A stretch of 64,000 nt of DNA from Arthrobacter sp. PAMC 25486 (GCF_000785535.1 NZ_CP007595.1:3742439-3806438); one strand, 5' to 3'. Shown: positions 29,998 to 42,719, numbered from the stretch's first letter. Notes: generated by a model not told the origin, from the letters alone. Program-made: numbers and translations.

Positions 29998-30939
29998 GTG
30001 ATTTCCTACATCAGCCGCAGGATCGGCTCGGGACTTGTGCTCATCGCCTGCGCCTCCTTCATCGTCTTTGGGCTCATGCTCGCCAACAGTGAGCATGTGG
30101 CCCGCAACATCCTCGGCGACCAGGCATCCCTGGAGCAGCTCGCCGAGAAACGGGCCGAACTGGGCCTGGACGGCTCCCTGTTCGTCCAGTACTTCCAATG
30201 GCTGGGCAACGCTGTCCAAGGCAACCTGGGCCAGTCCTGGTTCAACGCCGAATCCGTCGGCTATCTGCTGATGAGCCGGGTGCCCGTCACCTTGTCCATT
30301 GCCGTGGGGACCGTGATCGTCTCCACCGTCATCTCCCTGGCGATGGGCGTGGCTGCAGCTGTTTACCGCGGCTGGCTCGATAGGGTCCTGCAGATTGTCT
30401 CGGTCGCCGGCCTGGTCTTCCCCGGCTTTTGGCTGGCGCTGGTCCTGGTGGTGAAGGTCTCCATCGAATGGGGTCTGGTGCCTGCCACCGGCTACATCAC
30501 CTTTGGCGAGTCACCCTTCGGCTGGATGCAAAGCCTGCTGCTGCCCGTGTTCTCGCTGGCCATCGGCGCCGTCGCCGGGCTCTCCCAGCAGGTCCGCAGC
30601 GCCACCATCGCCGTCCTGGAGATGGACTATGTGCGCACCCTGCGCAGCCGCGGCCTGTCCGAATCCAGCGTCCTGTTCCGCCATGTGATCCGCAACGCAG
30701 CCCCGCCCACCCTGACGGTGCTGTCGCTGAACTTCATTGCGCTCATGTCCGGAGCCGTCATGATTGAACGCGTCTTCGCCCTTCCCGGCCTGGGCAGCAT
30801 CGCCGTCGACGCCACCGGCGTGGGGGACATTCCCATTGTGGTGGGCGCCGTGGTGATCTCCGTCGTCATCGTTGTCATCGTCAACCTTGCCATTGACCTG
30901 GTCAATGGCTGGCTCAACCCGAAAGTGCGGTTGTCATGA
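29998..30939 (+). CDS. ABC transporter permease, DppB/OppB type
   Basis: A 313-residue inner-membrane subunit. Six membrane segments; the N terminus ISYISRRIGSGLVLIACASF and the EAA-type loop LEMDYVRTLRSRGLSESSVL are characteristic of DppB. GTG 29998 with AAGGA about 8 nt upstream is preferred to the ATG at 29950, which lies inside the intercistronic hairpin. Its stop overlaps the next start (ATGA). Confidence 0.93.
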   Translation: MISYISRRIGSGLVLIACASFIVFGLMLANSEHVARNILGDQASLEQLAEKRAELGLDGSLFVQYFQWLGNAVQGNLGQSWFNAESVGYLLMSRVPVTLSIAVGTVIVSTVISLAMGVAAAVYRGWLDRVLQIVSVAGLVFPGFWLALVLVVKVSIEWGLVPATGYITFGESPFGWMQSLLLPVFSLAIGAVAGLSQQVRSATIAVLEMDYVRTLRSRGLSESSVLFRHVIRNAAPPTLTVLSLNFIALMSGAVMIERVFALPGLGSIAVDATGVGDIPIVVGAVVISVVIVVIVNLAIDLVNGWLNPKVRLS

Positions 30940-32780
30940 GCCCCCGTTCCGAACAAGTAACAGCAACGCCACCGGCCACCGGCAAGAGCGACGCCGCCCG
31001 CCGCCAAAGCCTCTGGCTCCGCATCGCCGGCTCACCCATGGCCGCGATCTCCCTGGCCGTCCTGGTCCTGGTGGTGCTGGCCGTCATTGCGGCACCGCTG
31101 CTGACATCCTTTGATCCCAACAGCGGCGACATCAGCAAGGCCCTGCTCCCGCCCGGGTCCGAGCATTGGCTCGGCACCGACAGTGCCGGCCGCGACGTCT
31201 TTGCCCGCATCGTCTACGGCGGGCGCACCACGCTGGGCGGTGCCGCGCTGGCGCTGGCCATCGCCGCCGCCATCGGCGTCACCACCGGCCTGTTCGCCGG
31301 CTACTTCGGCGGCAAGCTGGACGCCACCGTCGACTGGGTCAGCAACCTGCTCATCGCACTGCCGAACATCATGATCCTGCTGGCCGTGCGCGCAGCATGG
31401 GGCAGCAACATCTGGCTGAGCATGACCGTGTTCGGCGTGCTCATGGCGCCGGGCTTCCACCGCCTGGTCCGCGCCATTGTCAGCGGCATCCGCAACGAGC
31501 TCTACGTTGACGCGGCCCGCGTGTCCGGGCTGACCCTGGACCGCATCCTGGGCAAGCACATCCTCGTCGCCATCCGCGCACCCATCATCATTTACGCCGC
31601 ACTGGCCGGCGTCGTCGTCATCGGCGTGCAGGCCGGCCTGGACTTCCTGGGCCTGGGCGACGTCACGGTGCCCAGCTGGGGCACCATGCTCAACGAAGCC
31701 CTCGTCAACCTCTACATCGCCCCGGGCCTCATGCTCTGGCCCGGCATCGCCCTGGGCGTGGTCAACGCAGCCCTGATCCTGTTCGGCAACAGCCTGCGCG
31801 ACGCCCTTGAGGACCGTCCCGGAGTCAAGGCCCGCAAGCGCCGCCGTTCCGCACCCAAGGCAACGGACGACGTCGTGCCTTCCCCGGGCGCGGACGGCGA
31901 CCCTGAGCTGGTCCCCGGCAGCGGGACGATTCCCGCCGACAGCGTGCTGCTGGTCCGCAACCTGCAGGTGGGGTACCCGTCGGAAGACGGCTACAAGGCC
32001 GTCGTGAAGGGGATCTCCTTCGGCGTCCGCCGCGGCGAGGTGCTGGGCCTGGTGGGTGAATCCGGCTCGGGCAAGACGCAGACCGCCTGGTCGATCCTGG
32101 GGCTGCTGCCCACGGGCGGGCGCATCCTGGCCGGCGACGTGGAAATTGCCGGCGAGTCCGTGGTGGGCCTGCCCAAGAAGGCGCGGCGCGCCCTGCTGGG
32201 CCAGTCCGTCGCTTACATTCCGCAGGAGCCCATGTCCAACCTGGACCCGACGTTCCGGATCGGCTTCCAGCTGGTGGAGCCCATCCGCAAGCAACTGGGC
32301 CTGGGCAAGGCCGAAGCCACGGCGAAGGCCCTGGCCATGCTGGCCCGGGTGGGGATCGCCGACCCGCAGCGCACATTTGATTCGTACCCGCACCAGATTT
32401 CCGGCGGCATGGCGCAGCGCGTGCTGATCGCCGGGGCCGTGGCGTGCGACCCCGACGTGTTGATCGCCGACGAACCCACCACGGCGCTGGATGTCACCGT
32501 CCAGGCTGAGGTGCTGGACCTGCTGCGCGAACTACAGCAGGAGAAGGGCATGGCCGTGGTCCTGGTGACCCACAACTTCGGCGTGGTGGCGGACATCTGC
32601 GACCGGGTGGCCGTGATGAAGCTGGGCCGGATCGTGGAACAAAACGACGTGGGGGAGCTCTTTGCCGCCCCGCAACACCCGTACACGCGCATGCTGTTGG
32701 ACTCGGGGCTGGAAAACAAGACTCCCCGCACCCGGCTGCTCCCATCGGAAACGGCGCCCCTTGAGGAGGCAGCACTGTGA
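30936..32780 (+). CDS. Fused ABC permease (DppC) and ATPase (DppD)
   Basis: A 614-residue fusion. Residues 1 to about 290 form a DppC-type permease (NSGDISKALLPPGSEHWLGTD, then six segments and the EAA loop YVDAARVSGLTLDRILGKHI). A charged linker (KARKRRRSAPKA) follows, then an oligopeptide-type ATPase with Walker A GESGSGKTQ, signature ISGGMAQRV, Walker B VLIADEPTTALDV, switch His in VTHNFG and the C-terminal QHPYTRMLL zone. Both halves appear full length and in frame, so this is a true gene fusion rather than a sequencing error. It overlaps both neighbours by 4 nt. Confidence 0.92.
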   Translation: MSPRSEQVTATPPATGKSDAARRQSLWLRIAGSPMAAISLAVLVLVVLAVIAAPLLTSFDPNSGDISKALLPPGSEHWLGTDSAGRDVFARIVYGGRTTLGGAALALAIAAAIGVTTGLFAGYFGGKLDATVDWVSNLLIALPNIMILLAVRAAWGSNIWLSMTVFGVLMAPGFHRLVRAIVSGIRNELYVDAARVSGLTLDRILGKHILVAIRAPIIIYAALAGVVVIGVQAGLDFLGLGDVTVPSWGTMLNEALVNLYIAPGLMLWPGIALGVVNAALILFGNSLRDALEDRPGVKARKRRRSAPKATDDVVPSPGADGDPELVPGSGTIPADSVLLVRNLQVGYPSEDGYKAVVKGISFGVRRGEVLGLVGESGSGKTQTAWSILGLLPTGGRILAGDVEIAGESVVGLPKKARRALLGQSVAYIPQEPMSNLDPTFRIGFQLVEPIRKQLGLGKAEATAKALAMLARVGIADPQRTFDSYPHQISGGMAQRVLIAGAVACDPDVLIADEPTTALDVTVQAEVLDLLRELQQEKGMAVVLVTHNFGVVADICDRVAVMKLGRIVEQNDVGELFAAPQHPYTRMLLDSGLENKTPRTRLLPSETAPLEEAAL

Positions 32781-33613
32781 GCCCTGCACTTTTGCAGATC
32801 CAAGATCTGGTCACCGAATTCCCCACCCGCGGCTGGCGCAATCCGCCGGTCCGGGTACTGAAAGGGATTTCCCTGGACGTCAAGCCGGGGGAGACAGTCG
32901 GCCTGGTGGGCGAGTCCGGCTCGGGCAAGACCACCATCGGCCGGGCCGTGCTGGGCCTGGCCCCGGTCACCGGCGGGAAAGTCTTGTTTGACGGCCGGGA
33001 CATCTCGGACCTGAAGCCGGCCGCCCGCCGGGCGGTCAGCAAGGACATCCAAGTGGTTTTTCAGGACCCCTACACGTCCCTGAACCCGGCCATGACCATC
33101 ACCGATATCCTCTCCGAACCCCTCGTGGTGCAGGGCATGAGCGGCGCCAAGGCCCGCGCCCGGGTGGCCGGCCTGCTTGAACGCGTCCAACTGCCTGCGG
33201 ATGCGGCGGCCCGGCTGCCGCGCGAATTCTCCGGAGGCCAGCGCCAGCGCGTGGCCATTGCCCGGGCCCTGGCCATGGAACCCAAGCTCATTGTGTGCGA
33301 CGAGCCCGTCTCGGCGCTGGACTTGAGCACCCAGGCCCGCGTGCTGGACCTGTTCCTGGAAATTCAGGAACAAACCGGAGTGGCATACCTGTTCATCTCC
33401 CACGATTTGGCCGTGGTGCGGCACCTGAGCCACCGGGTGTGCGTGCTCTACCGCGGGGAAGTCGTGGAGTTCGGCGAGGCCGACCAGGTCACGAGTGAAC
33501 CGCGCCACGACTACACGAGGCGGCTGCTCATGGCATCGCCGATTGCCGACCCCGTGCGCCAGCGCCACCGCCGCGAGGAGCGCCGGGCCCTGGCCGCGGC
33601 CGCAGGGTCTTAG
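32777..33613 (+). CDS. ABC transporter ATP-binding protein, DppF/OppF type
   Basis: A 278-residue ATPase with Walker A GESGSGKTT, signature FSGGQRQRVAIARAL, Walker B LIVCDEPVSALDLS and switch His in ISHDLAVV. The RDYTRRLLMASP-like tail is shortened, and the Cys-containing OppF tail is not seen. GTG 32777 overlaps the fusion stop (GTGA). It forms the heterodimeric motor with the ATPase half of the fusion. Confidence 0.93.
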   Translation: MSPALLQIQDLVTEFPTRGWRNPPVRVLKGISLDVKPGETVGLVGESGSGKTTIGRAVLGLAPVTGGKVLFDGRDISDLKPAARRAVSKDIQVVFQDPYTSLNPAMTITDILSEPLVVQGMSGAKARARVAGLLERVQLPADAAARLPREFSGGQRQRVAIARALAMEPKLIVCDEPVSALDLSTQARVLDLFLEIQEQTGVAYLFISHDLAVVRHLSHRVCVLYRGEVVEFGEADQVTSEPRHDYTRRLLMASPIADPVRQRHRREERRALAAAAGS

Positions 33614-33637
33614 AACTGACCGGCCATACCGCCGGCC

Positions 33638-33672
33638 CTCGTACGCCCCGGGCAGTGCCCCGGGCGTACGAG
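33638..33672 (+). terminator. Hairpin after the transporter operon
   Basis: Eleven outer pairs (33638-33648 with 33662-33672), a one-base bulge and three more pairs. No U-tract. It separates the transporter genes from the GH20 gene but may allow read-through. Confidence 0.65.
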
Positions 33673-33774
33673 TACTAGGCGCCGCCGCCACCGTCACACC
33701 CCAGATCCGGGCAGCCCAGCGCGCCGCCTGCTGATATCCAAACCCAACCCGAACCCACGAAAAGGGACTGACAC

Positions 33775-35307
33775 TTGCCTGCCACAGCATTTCCCCAGCA
33801 CGACGCCGACGCCGCCCCCGTTGTGGTTCCCGCCCTTCAGCATTGGGAGCCGGCCCCCGGCACCCTGGCCCTGCGCGACGGTTTCACCGTGGTGTGGAAT
33901 GACGTTGCGCTCGCCGACACGGCCCGCACCCTGATGGCCGAGATCGCCGAACTGGCCGGCCTGAGCGGTTCCGCCGGTGGGGCGGTCCGTTCCGCTGCGG
34001 CCCCCGCATTCGGTGCGATCCGCCCCGTCGACACCGCTGGCACAGCAGCCGGTGCGATCGAGCTGGTGCTGGACCCGGCACTCGACCTCGGCGCAGCCCC
34101 GGCCACGGCGGCAGGGGAGGGGTATGTGCTCGAGGTGGGGGACGGCGTCGTGCTTAAGGCGCGGACGGCAACCGGGGTGTATTGGGCCACCCGTTCGCTG
34201 CTGCAAATGCTGCTGGCACCGGAGGGCCTGGCGCGCGGCACGGCCGTGGACTGGCCCAACTATCCGGTGCGCGGCTTCATGCTCGATGTGGGGCGCCGCT
34301 TCTCCCGGCCGGAATACCTGGCGGACCTGGTCAGGTTCATGAGCTGGCACAAGCTGAACACGTTCATGGTGCACCTGAACGACAACGAGATTGCCAAGGA
34401 CACCGGGCGCAACTGGTCCGAGGCGCAGAGTGCCTTCCGGCTGGAATCGGAAAACCCGGCCCTGGCCGGCCTGGTCGCCACCGATGGCAGCTACAGCCGT
34501 GCCGAATGGGACACGCTGGAGGACCTGGCAGCCCGGCACCACGTGACCTTGGTGCCGGAGATCGACGTGCCTGCGCACTCCCGCTCGCTCATCGCCTGGC
34601 GTCCGGAGCTGGGTTTGAACGGCGGAGACTCGGACATGCTGGATCTGTCCAAGCAGGAGACGGTTGAGCTGGTCAAAGAACTTTTCACAGAGTTTGTGCC
34701 GTGGTTCCGCAGCCCCATGGTGAACTTTGGGGCTGACGAATACAGCAAGGATCACCACTCGGAATACCGCGACTTCTTCAATGTCATCAGCGCCCACCTG
34801 CAGGACCTGGGCAAGGCGCCCGTGGCGTGGGGCAGCCTGACGGCCATGGCCAACGGGGCACCCAACCCAGGCGAAGGCTTTGACCGCACCCCCATCATTT
34901 GCTCGTGGAACAACGACTGGTACAGCGGACGGGCCGCCACCGCCGACGGCTACAAGGTGATCAACACCAACGACGTGCTCCTCTACATCGTGCCCTTCGC
35001 CGACTACTACCATGGCGGCCCGCTTGACGCCGAGGCTCTCTTCACCTCATGGGAGCCGCATGTCTTCGGCGAGGACCAGGACCTGGAACCGGGGCACCCG
35101 CAGTTGCTGGGCGCCGCCAGCGCATTGTGGAACGACCTGGTGCTGCGCGACTACGACGAGCACACCATGCACGCCATGATTGAACCCGCCTTTGGTGTCC
35201 TGGCACAGAAAATGTGGCGTGGCCCCGTGCCGGGCATGGATTTTGAGGTGTTTACCCAAGGCGCGCAGACCGTGTCGGCCTGGCCGGGCCGCACGTTCGT
35301 GAAGTGA
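33775..35307 (+). CDS. Beta-N-acetylhexosaminidase, GH20
   Basis: A 510-residue exo-glycosidase releasing terminal GlcNAc or GalNAc. An N-terminal GH20b alpha/beta domain (about 20-155) precedes the TIM barrel, which starts GFMLDVGRRFSRPEYL. The catalytic Asp-Glu pair is D321-E322 (NFGADEYS); the Trp residues of the -1 pocket are in ICSWNNDWY and SALWNDL. No signal peptide, so it is cytoplasmic and acts on imported oligosaccharides. The start is TTG 33775 with AAAGGGA about 9 nt upstream. A decayed copy of the C-terminal 70 residues of a related gene lies at 38820-39039. Confidence 0.92.
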   Translation: MPATAFPQHDADAAPVVVPALQHWEPAPGTLALRDGFTVVWNDVALADTARTLMAEIAELAGLSGSAGGAVRSAAAPAFGAIRPVDTAGTAAGAIELVLDPALDLGAAPATAAGEGYVLEVGDGVVLKARTATGVYWATRSLLQMLLAPEGLARGTAVDWPNYPVRGFMLDVGRRFSRPEYLADLVRFMSWHKLNTFMVHLNDNEIAKDTGRNWSEAQSAFRLESENPALAGLVATDGSYSRAEWDTLEDLAARHHVTLVPEIDVPAHSRSLIAWRPELGLNGGDSDMLDLSKQETVELVKELFTEFVPWFRSPMVNFGADEYSKDHHSEYRDFFNVISAHLQDLGKAPVAWGSLTAMANGAPNPGEGFDRTPIICSWNNDWYSGRAATADGYKVINTNDVLLYIVPFADYYHGGPLDAEALFTSWEPHVFGEDQDLEPGHPQLLGAASALWNDLVLRDYDEHTMHAMIEPAFGVLAQKMWRGPVPGMDFEVFTQGAQTVSAWPGRTFVK

Positions 35308-35360
35308 GCACCACCGCCACTGTGGACTAGATAGCATGGCCCTACAGAGCAGCGTCGCAG

Positions 35361-38424
<3,064 letters not shown>

Positions 38425-38754
38425 CGGTTCGTTGCGTGTCATTGAAACGGCATGGGAAAGGCCCTCGCCGGCCTCGCCCATGTCGTTTTGCTCTCAGCCA
38501 GTGCACCAACATTGCTGTGTGCAGACCCAATTCGTGACTGGATCCCTTTTTCAGCTCACCGTGGGCGTTGCCGATCGGCGGAAGGGAAGAATTTAAGCTG
38601 AAGTTACGCAGGTTAAGACAGGAAGATCTCCAGGTTTCCGGGGATCTTCCTGTCTTGTACGCCCAGCATGGGCATTTGCTTGGAGGTGAAAGTCCTCTGA
38701 AGGAGAAGATGGTTTAGCTTCTCGCCAATGGCAACAGCGTCACCGTGAGGTGGG
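38425..38754. other. 330-base gap after beta-galactosidase 2
   Basis: It contains a strong terminator (38615-38656), and no gene is supported. The DNA downstream of about 38755 belongs to a set of decayed genes. Confidence 0.5.
38615..38656 (+). terminator. Terminator hairpin after beta-galactosidase 2
   Basis: A 17-bp stem (38615-38631 with 38640-38656, one U-G), 8-nt loop. It is the strongest terminator candidate for this gene although it lies about 190 nt behind the stop. Confidence 0.8.
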
Positions 38755-38819
38755 GTGGGAAGGAAGCCGGAGGCAAAACCCTGCACCGAGCGACACAAAC
38801 CGCATAGCAGGCATGCTGG

Positions 38820-39039
38820 TTGGGGCCACCCGCAGCTGTTGGGGGCGGCCAGCGCACTGTGGAACGACCTGGTGCTGCTCGACTACGACGAACACACCAT
38901 GCCTTCGATGATGGAGCCGGCCTTCGGGGTGCTGGCACAGAAAATGTGGCGCGGTGCCGTGCCCGGGATGAACTACGCGACCTTCATGGCCGGTGCGGAG
39001 GCCGTCGCCGCATGGCCGGGACGGGAGTTTCTGCAGTGA
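38820..39039 (+). pseudogene. C-terminal remnant of a GH20 beta-hexosaminidase
   Basis: The frame ending at TGA 39037-39039 codes about 70 residues from GHPQLLGAASALWNDLVLLD to AWPGREFLQ. This matches the end of the intact GH20 protein at 33775-35307 nearly residue for residue (GHPQLLGAASALWNDLVLRD … AWPGRTFVK). The whole catalytic domain is missing. The differences show it is a diverged paralogue and not a recent duplication. Confidence 0.9.
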
Positions 39040-39335
39040 CGGCGGCAGGGGCGGAAAACTCAAAAGGCGGTGCAGCAAGGGACGGAGCGGCTCTGGAGAT
39101 CGTCCTCCAGGATGCCGCGGGGGCACGTGCTGCACTGGCCGGAGGCGCGGACCGCCTGGAACTGTGCACAGGCCTGCACGTGGGCGGGCTGACGCCGTCG
39201 GCCGGCACGGTGGAAGCAATGCTGGAAACTGGCGCCGGACATCAGGGCCTTGCAGGCCGCCGGCGTGGGGCGGGTTCTGACGTCTGGTGGAGCTGCGCAG
39301 ACCGTTGACGGGCTGGCAGTTTTAGACGCCATGCA
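39036..39335 (+). pseudogene. cutC: Remnant of cutC (copper homeostasis protein CutC family)
   Basis: Starting at a GTG that overlaps the GH20-remnant stop (GTGA), the frame reads ALEIVLQDAAGARAALAGGA, DRLELCTGLHVGGLTPSAGT and VEAMLE, the N terminus of CutC. Near 39230 the match jumps to another frame, reading RALQAAGVGRVLTSGGAAQT, the C-terminal strand region of CutC. So the middle is deleted and a frameshift is present. The original gene was coupled to the lost GH20 gene. Confidence 0.8.
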
Positions 39336-39368
39336 CCTCTCTGCCCGGGTATCGCACGTGGATGAACA

Positions 39369-40321
39369 TCCGGCTGGTCCAGTACTATCACGTGGGTGGT
39401 TTGCATGTGGGAGGTGCGCTGGCCGGAACGGTAGGGCACGTGTTCTTTGTGATCCTCTTGGCACCGTCATGGGCTGATGGAATCGCTGGGTACGATGACC
39501 TGTCAGCGGCACTTGCACTGGTGGTTGTTCTGGTCCTGCTGGCTATCTATGTTCTGGCACGGCCGAATTGCCGCAGACAACACCACGACATCGTCGAAGC
39601 CTCCCACCGCTTTGGCACCTGGCTGGTGCTGCTGCTGGCCTCACCGATTTTTTGGATGCTGTGGTTTCGACCTCGCCGGCCATCTGGCCCTGCTTGTTGC
39701 TGCGCCAGGTCCGTATGGTCGTCACGAATCCGTCCAACCACGCCGCCATTGTCAAACTTGACCACAGCTACCTCTCCAAGGTTGGCACCACCAGATCCAG
39801 TAGTCGAAACCCCTCCTGGGGTGGCACCCCTTCGCCTGCTGCCGGCCGTGGCAGGGGAGCCCGGGTACCGCATGCTGATCTCGCGCGCTGGGGGCTGGAC
39901 CGCGGACTTCATGGACAACCCGCCTAGCCATGTCTGGGCCAAAGGCATACCCGCGGCCGGCGTGGCCAACGCCAAACGCCTATTCAACAGGGTGCTCTAC
40001 GTGGTCACCGGCAGTGGGATTGGCCCCGGCCTGGGACACTTGCCTACCGACACACAGGGAGCCAGGCTCGTCTGGGTCACCAAGACGCCGCGGTCCACCT
40101 ACGGCGATGACCTTGTTGACGAGGTGGCGTCGGCGCAGCCGGAAGCTGTCATTTGGAACACTTCGGAGCAGGGGAAGCCGGACGTCATTTGTGTCTCCAA
40201 CAAAAACGTCACCGATCGTATCGTTTTAGAATTTGAACACCGTGGCATCCCCGCCTTTGGGCCTATCTGGGACCCCTGGCACCGAAGCAAAAAACTGCCC
40301 GTCAGTGCGCGTGTGGCCTGA
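39369..40321 (+). pseudogene. Truncated, frameshifted copy of the TmpA-like membrane protein gene
   Basis: The 39362-40321 frame matches the intact protein at 18351-19706 from QYYHVGGLHVGGALAG to the end (GTPAFGPIWD-like). The N-terminal 110 residues are absent. A block corresponding to WTNTMVLAKLQTPQ and its flank is deleted after TWLVLLLA, and the following stretch is out of frame (the VSTSLAIWPWLLLR segment appears in a different frame at about 39665-39770). A second deletion removes the FEITYQAFVASGADA block. It cannot make a working protein. Confidence 0.88.
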
Positions 40322-40338
40322 CTTCACGGGCTTTCGCA

Positions 40339-41814
40339 TCAATGGTTCTTCTGCTTGCGTTCCAAATCTTCAGCCGCTGTGGTGATGCGTTTGGACATGG
40401 AAGAGAAAATCCGGCCGTGAAACGGCAAGATGGCCAGCCAGTAGAGGCGCCCGGCGACCCCATGGGGGAAAAAGACCGCGCGCTGCGTGTAACGGCTTCC
40501 CGATCCAGTGGGGGCAACGGAAAACTCGAGCCATGCCCGGCCTGGGGCGCGCATCTCTGCCTGCAGTCGCAGAAGTTGGCCGGGCACTATTTCCTCAACC
40601 CTCCACCAGTCGACGGCGTCCCCGAGAGCCAAGCTTTCGCGGCTGCGCCGGCCACGGCGCAGCCCGACCCCGCCCACCAGCTTGTCCATGATGCCCCGCA
40701 GTGCCCAAGCGCCTGGCAGTGAGTAGTATCCGGTCTCCCCGCCTATTCCTTGAATGACCTTAAAAACACTATCGGGGCGGGCTCGGGTGTCGCGTTCCCG
40801 CACATCGGTGAAGACGGTGTGTCCAGCCCATTGCGGGTCCGAGGGCAGTGGGTCTGCCGGTGATTCCAGCGCGTGTGCGCTCACCCAGGTGGTTTCCACC
40901 GTGTCATCACGCATCTTGGCCAATGCCAGTTCCACCGCACGCAGGTATCCTGTCAGTCCATTGGCAGGGCGGGCTATCACAGCGTCTATGTCATGGTTGC
41001 GCATCACGCAATCGTGTTGGAGGGATTCGACCAGGGGGACCGCCAAGGACCGCGGAATAGGGGTGACCAGGTTGACCCATTGAGCGGCCAACCAAGGGGT
41101 CAGTACCGGAAGGGGCAGGATCTTTGGCCGACGAATTCCTGCAGCATCGGCGTAGAGCCGCATCAGCTCCGCATAGCTGTGAGCCTCCGGGCCGCCAATG
41201 TCGAAGCGGCCCGAGAGATCTGGTGGCAGCGCGGCGGCTTCATTGAGGTAGTGCAGGGCATCGCGCACGGCGATGGGCTGCACCTGGTTCAAGACCCAAC
41301 GGGGGGCCGGCATCACTGGCAGGACGTCTGTGAGGTGGCGGATCATTTCGAAGCTGGCTGAACCGGAGCCGATGATCAGTCCAGCCTGCAAGGTCAGGGT
41401 GGGGACGGTACTGGATTCGAGAATTTCGCCGACCTTGACCCTGGAAGTAAGGTGCGTGCTCAGCTCGCCGTCGGGATGCAGCCCGGATAAATAGATCAGG
41501 CGCTGCAGCCCCGCGGCCTTGGCAGCAGCTGCCAGCACCCGCGCACACCGTTCCTCGACCGGCCCGAAGTCTTTGGTGCCACCCATCGAATGCGCCAAAT
41601 AGTAAAGGACTTCTGTACCTGAGCACAGGTCCTGGACCGCTTGTGGATCTGCCAGATCGCCGACGACAATGGTGACCTTCTTGCTCCACGGCACATCACG
41701 CAAGGCATTTCGTCGCCGGGTCAGGACCCGCACGTCGTGGCCTTGTTCCAGGAGGACGGGGACAAGGCGTCCTCCGATATAACCGGTTGCTCCGGTGACG
41801 GCAATGACACTCAT
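40339..41814 (-). CDS. NAD(P)-binding epimerase-like protein with C-terminal DUF2867-type domain
   Basis: A 491-residue two-domain protein. The N terminus is an atypical SDR/NmrA Rossmann fold (VIAVTGATGYIGGRLVPVLL; VVGDLADPQAV; YLAHSMGG), residues 1 to about 280. The C-terminal part (from about 320; GGETGYYSLPGAWALRGIMD … WWRVEEIVPGQLLRLQAEMR … RLYWLAILPFHGRIFSSM) is the DUF2867 type often fused to such proteins. ATG 41814 overlaps the upstream TspO-like stop by 4 nt. This pair is often next to photolyase and carotenoid genes in Actinobacteria; the substrate is unknown. Confidence 0.88.
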   Translation of the reverse strand: MSVIAVTGATGYIGGRLVPVLLEQGHDVRVLTRRRNALRDVPWSKKVTIVVGDLADPQAVQDLCSGTEVLYYLAHSMGGTKDFGPVEERCARVLAAAAKAAGLQRLIYLSGLHPDGELSTHLTSRVKVGEILESSTVPTLTLQAGLIIGSGSASFEMIRHLTDVLPVMPAPRWVLNQVQPIAVRDALHYLNEAAALPPDLSGRFDIGGPEAHSYAELMRLYADAAGIRRPKILPLPVLTPWLAAQWVNLVTPIPRSLAVPLVESLQHDCVMRNHDIDAVIARPANGLTGYLRAVELALAKMRDDTVETTWVSAHALESPADPLPSDPQWAGHTVFTDVRERDTRARPDSVFKVIQGIGGETGYYSLPGAWALRGIMDKLVGGVGLRRGRRSRESLALGDAVDWWRVEEIVPGQLLRLQAEMRAPGRAWLEFSVAPTGSGSRYTQRAVFFPHGVAGRLYWLAILPFHGRIFSSMSKRITTAAEDLERKQKNH

Positions 41815-42623
41815 GCGGCATTCTCCAATGTGCGGTTGAACTTCATTCGGCGCGTGGCAGCTGCCACGAGCGCGTACAGAATCACCAGGGCGGCGGCGCA
41901 GAAGGCCGTGATCGACACTGGCACCGATTCCAGCCCGCCATCGCTGCGACCCACACCAATCCATGCGATGCCCCACGCCATGGCCAGCGCGGCCGCTATG
42001 CGCCCTCCGGAGAAGTGCACTGTACCGGCGGCAATAAGTGCTGCAACAACCACCAGGACTGCTGCCAGCGGGGTAACCCATGTTGCGCCCTCTCCCACAC
42101 CGAGTGAGGACAGCCACGCTGCAATGTTCGCCACTGCAGCAACACTGACCCAGCCGAGGTAGGGGCCGAAAGCAAGTGCTGTGATCCAGCGCTCCGGCGC
42201 AGATTCCGCGCCGGGGATCATGAGCAGGAAGATCCTGACCAGGACCGCCAACAAAAGTAAAATCACCACAACACTGAGCCCAAGCCAGCCGAGCTGGACC
42301 ACGCCGATCCACAGCGCGTTGATGACCGCCGAGGCTGCAGCCCAGGGGCGCATCGTTCGCTGGGACTGGCTTTCGCCGGGTGTGGCGGTTAACTGCCAGA
42401 GCGCGTAAACCAGCAACGCGGTGTAGATGAAGCTCCAGATGGAAAAGGCCCCGGTTCCCGGTGCCAGCAGTGTTGAGTCAGCGCCGAGACGACCGCCTGC
42501 GGCGTCGGCAATCGGGGTGCCGCCCAGCGCTCCGCTGCCGTAGAAGGCTCCCAGGGTTGCCAGCAAGACCGCGACAGCACACGATATCCGGGCGGTCACT
42601 GAAGCTGAATATGTAGTTCGCAT
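41811..42623 (-). CDS. TspO/MBR-related membrane protein
   Basis: A 270-residue protein with seven or eight hydrophobic segments. The FSIWSFIYTALLVYALWQL segment and the many Trp residues in loops resemble TspO-related tryptophan-rich sensory proteins, but the protein is longer than the usual five-helix TspO. ATG 42623 is chosen because GAAGGG lies 9 nt upstream; an earlier ATG (42653) has no site. It is the first gene of a two-gene minus operon, divergent from the marR-crt operon, and probably shares its light, redox or terpenoid control. Confidence 0.78.
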   Translation of the reverse strand: MRTTYSASVTARISCAVAVLLATLGAFYGSGALGGTPIADAAGGRLGADSTLLAPGTGAFSIWSFIYTALLVYALWQLTATPGESQSQRTMRPWAAASAVINALWIGVVQLGWLGLSVVVILLLLAVLVRIFLLMIPGAESAPERWITALAFGPYLGWVSVAAVANIAAWLSSLGVGEGATWVTPLAAVLVVVAALIAAGTVHFSGGRIAAALAMAWGIAWIGVGRSDGGLESVPVSITAFCAAALVILYALVAAATRRMKFNRTLENAA

Positions 42624-42662
42624 CGCCAATACCCTTCTCAATTGAGGCCCCACATTACAGAA

Positions 42663-42719
42663 CTTGCCCTATTCGACAAGAGTGAGTCATATAACCCATA
42701 ATGTATCTAGATAGGCAAG
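42663..42719. promoter_or_regulatory. Divergent promoter/operator of the carotenoid locus
   Basis: The AT-rich gap contains a perfect palindrome TATCTAGATA (42704-42713) and a wide inverted repeat CTTGCCCTAT (42663-42672) with ATAGGCAAG (42711-42719). The site lies between the TspO-like gene and marR-crtE, where a MarR-type repressor would be expected to bind. Confidence 0.6.

Noticed and set aside
31032..32393. 453-codon minus-strand ORF
   Set aside because: Antisense shadow of the permease-ATPase fusion.
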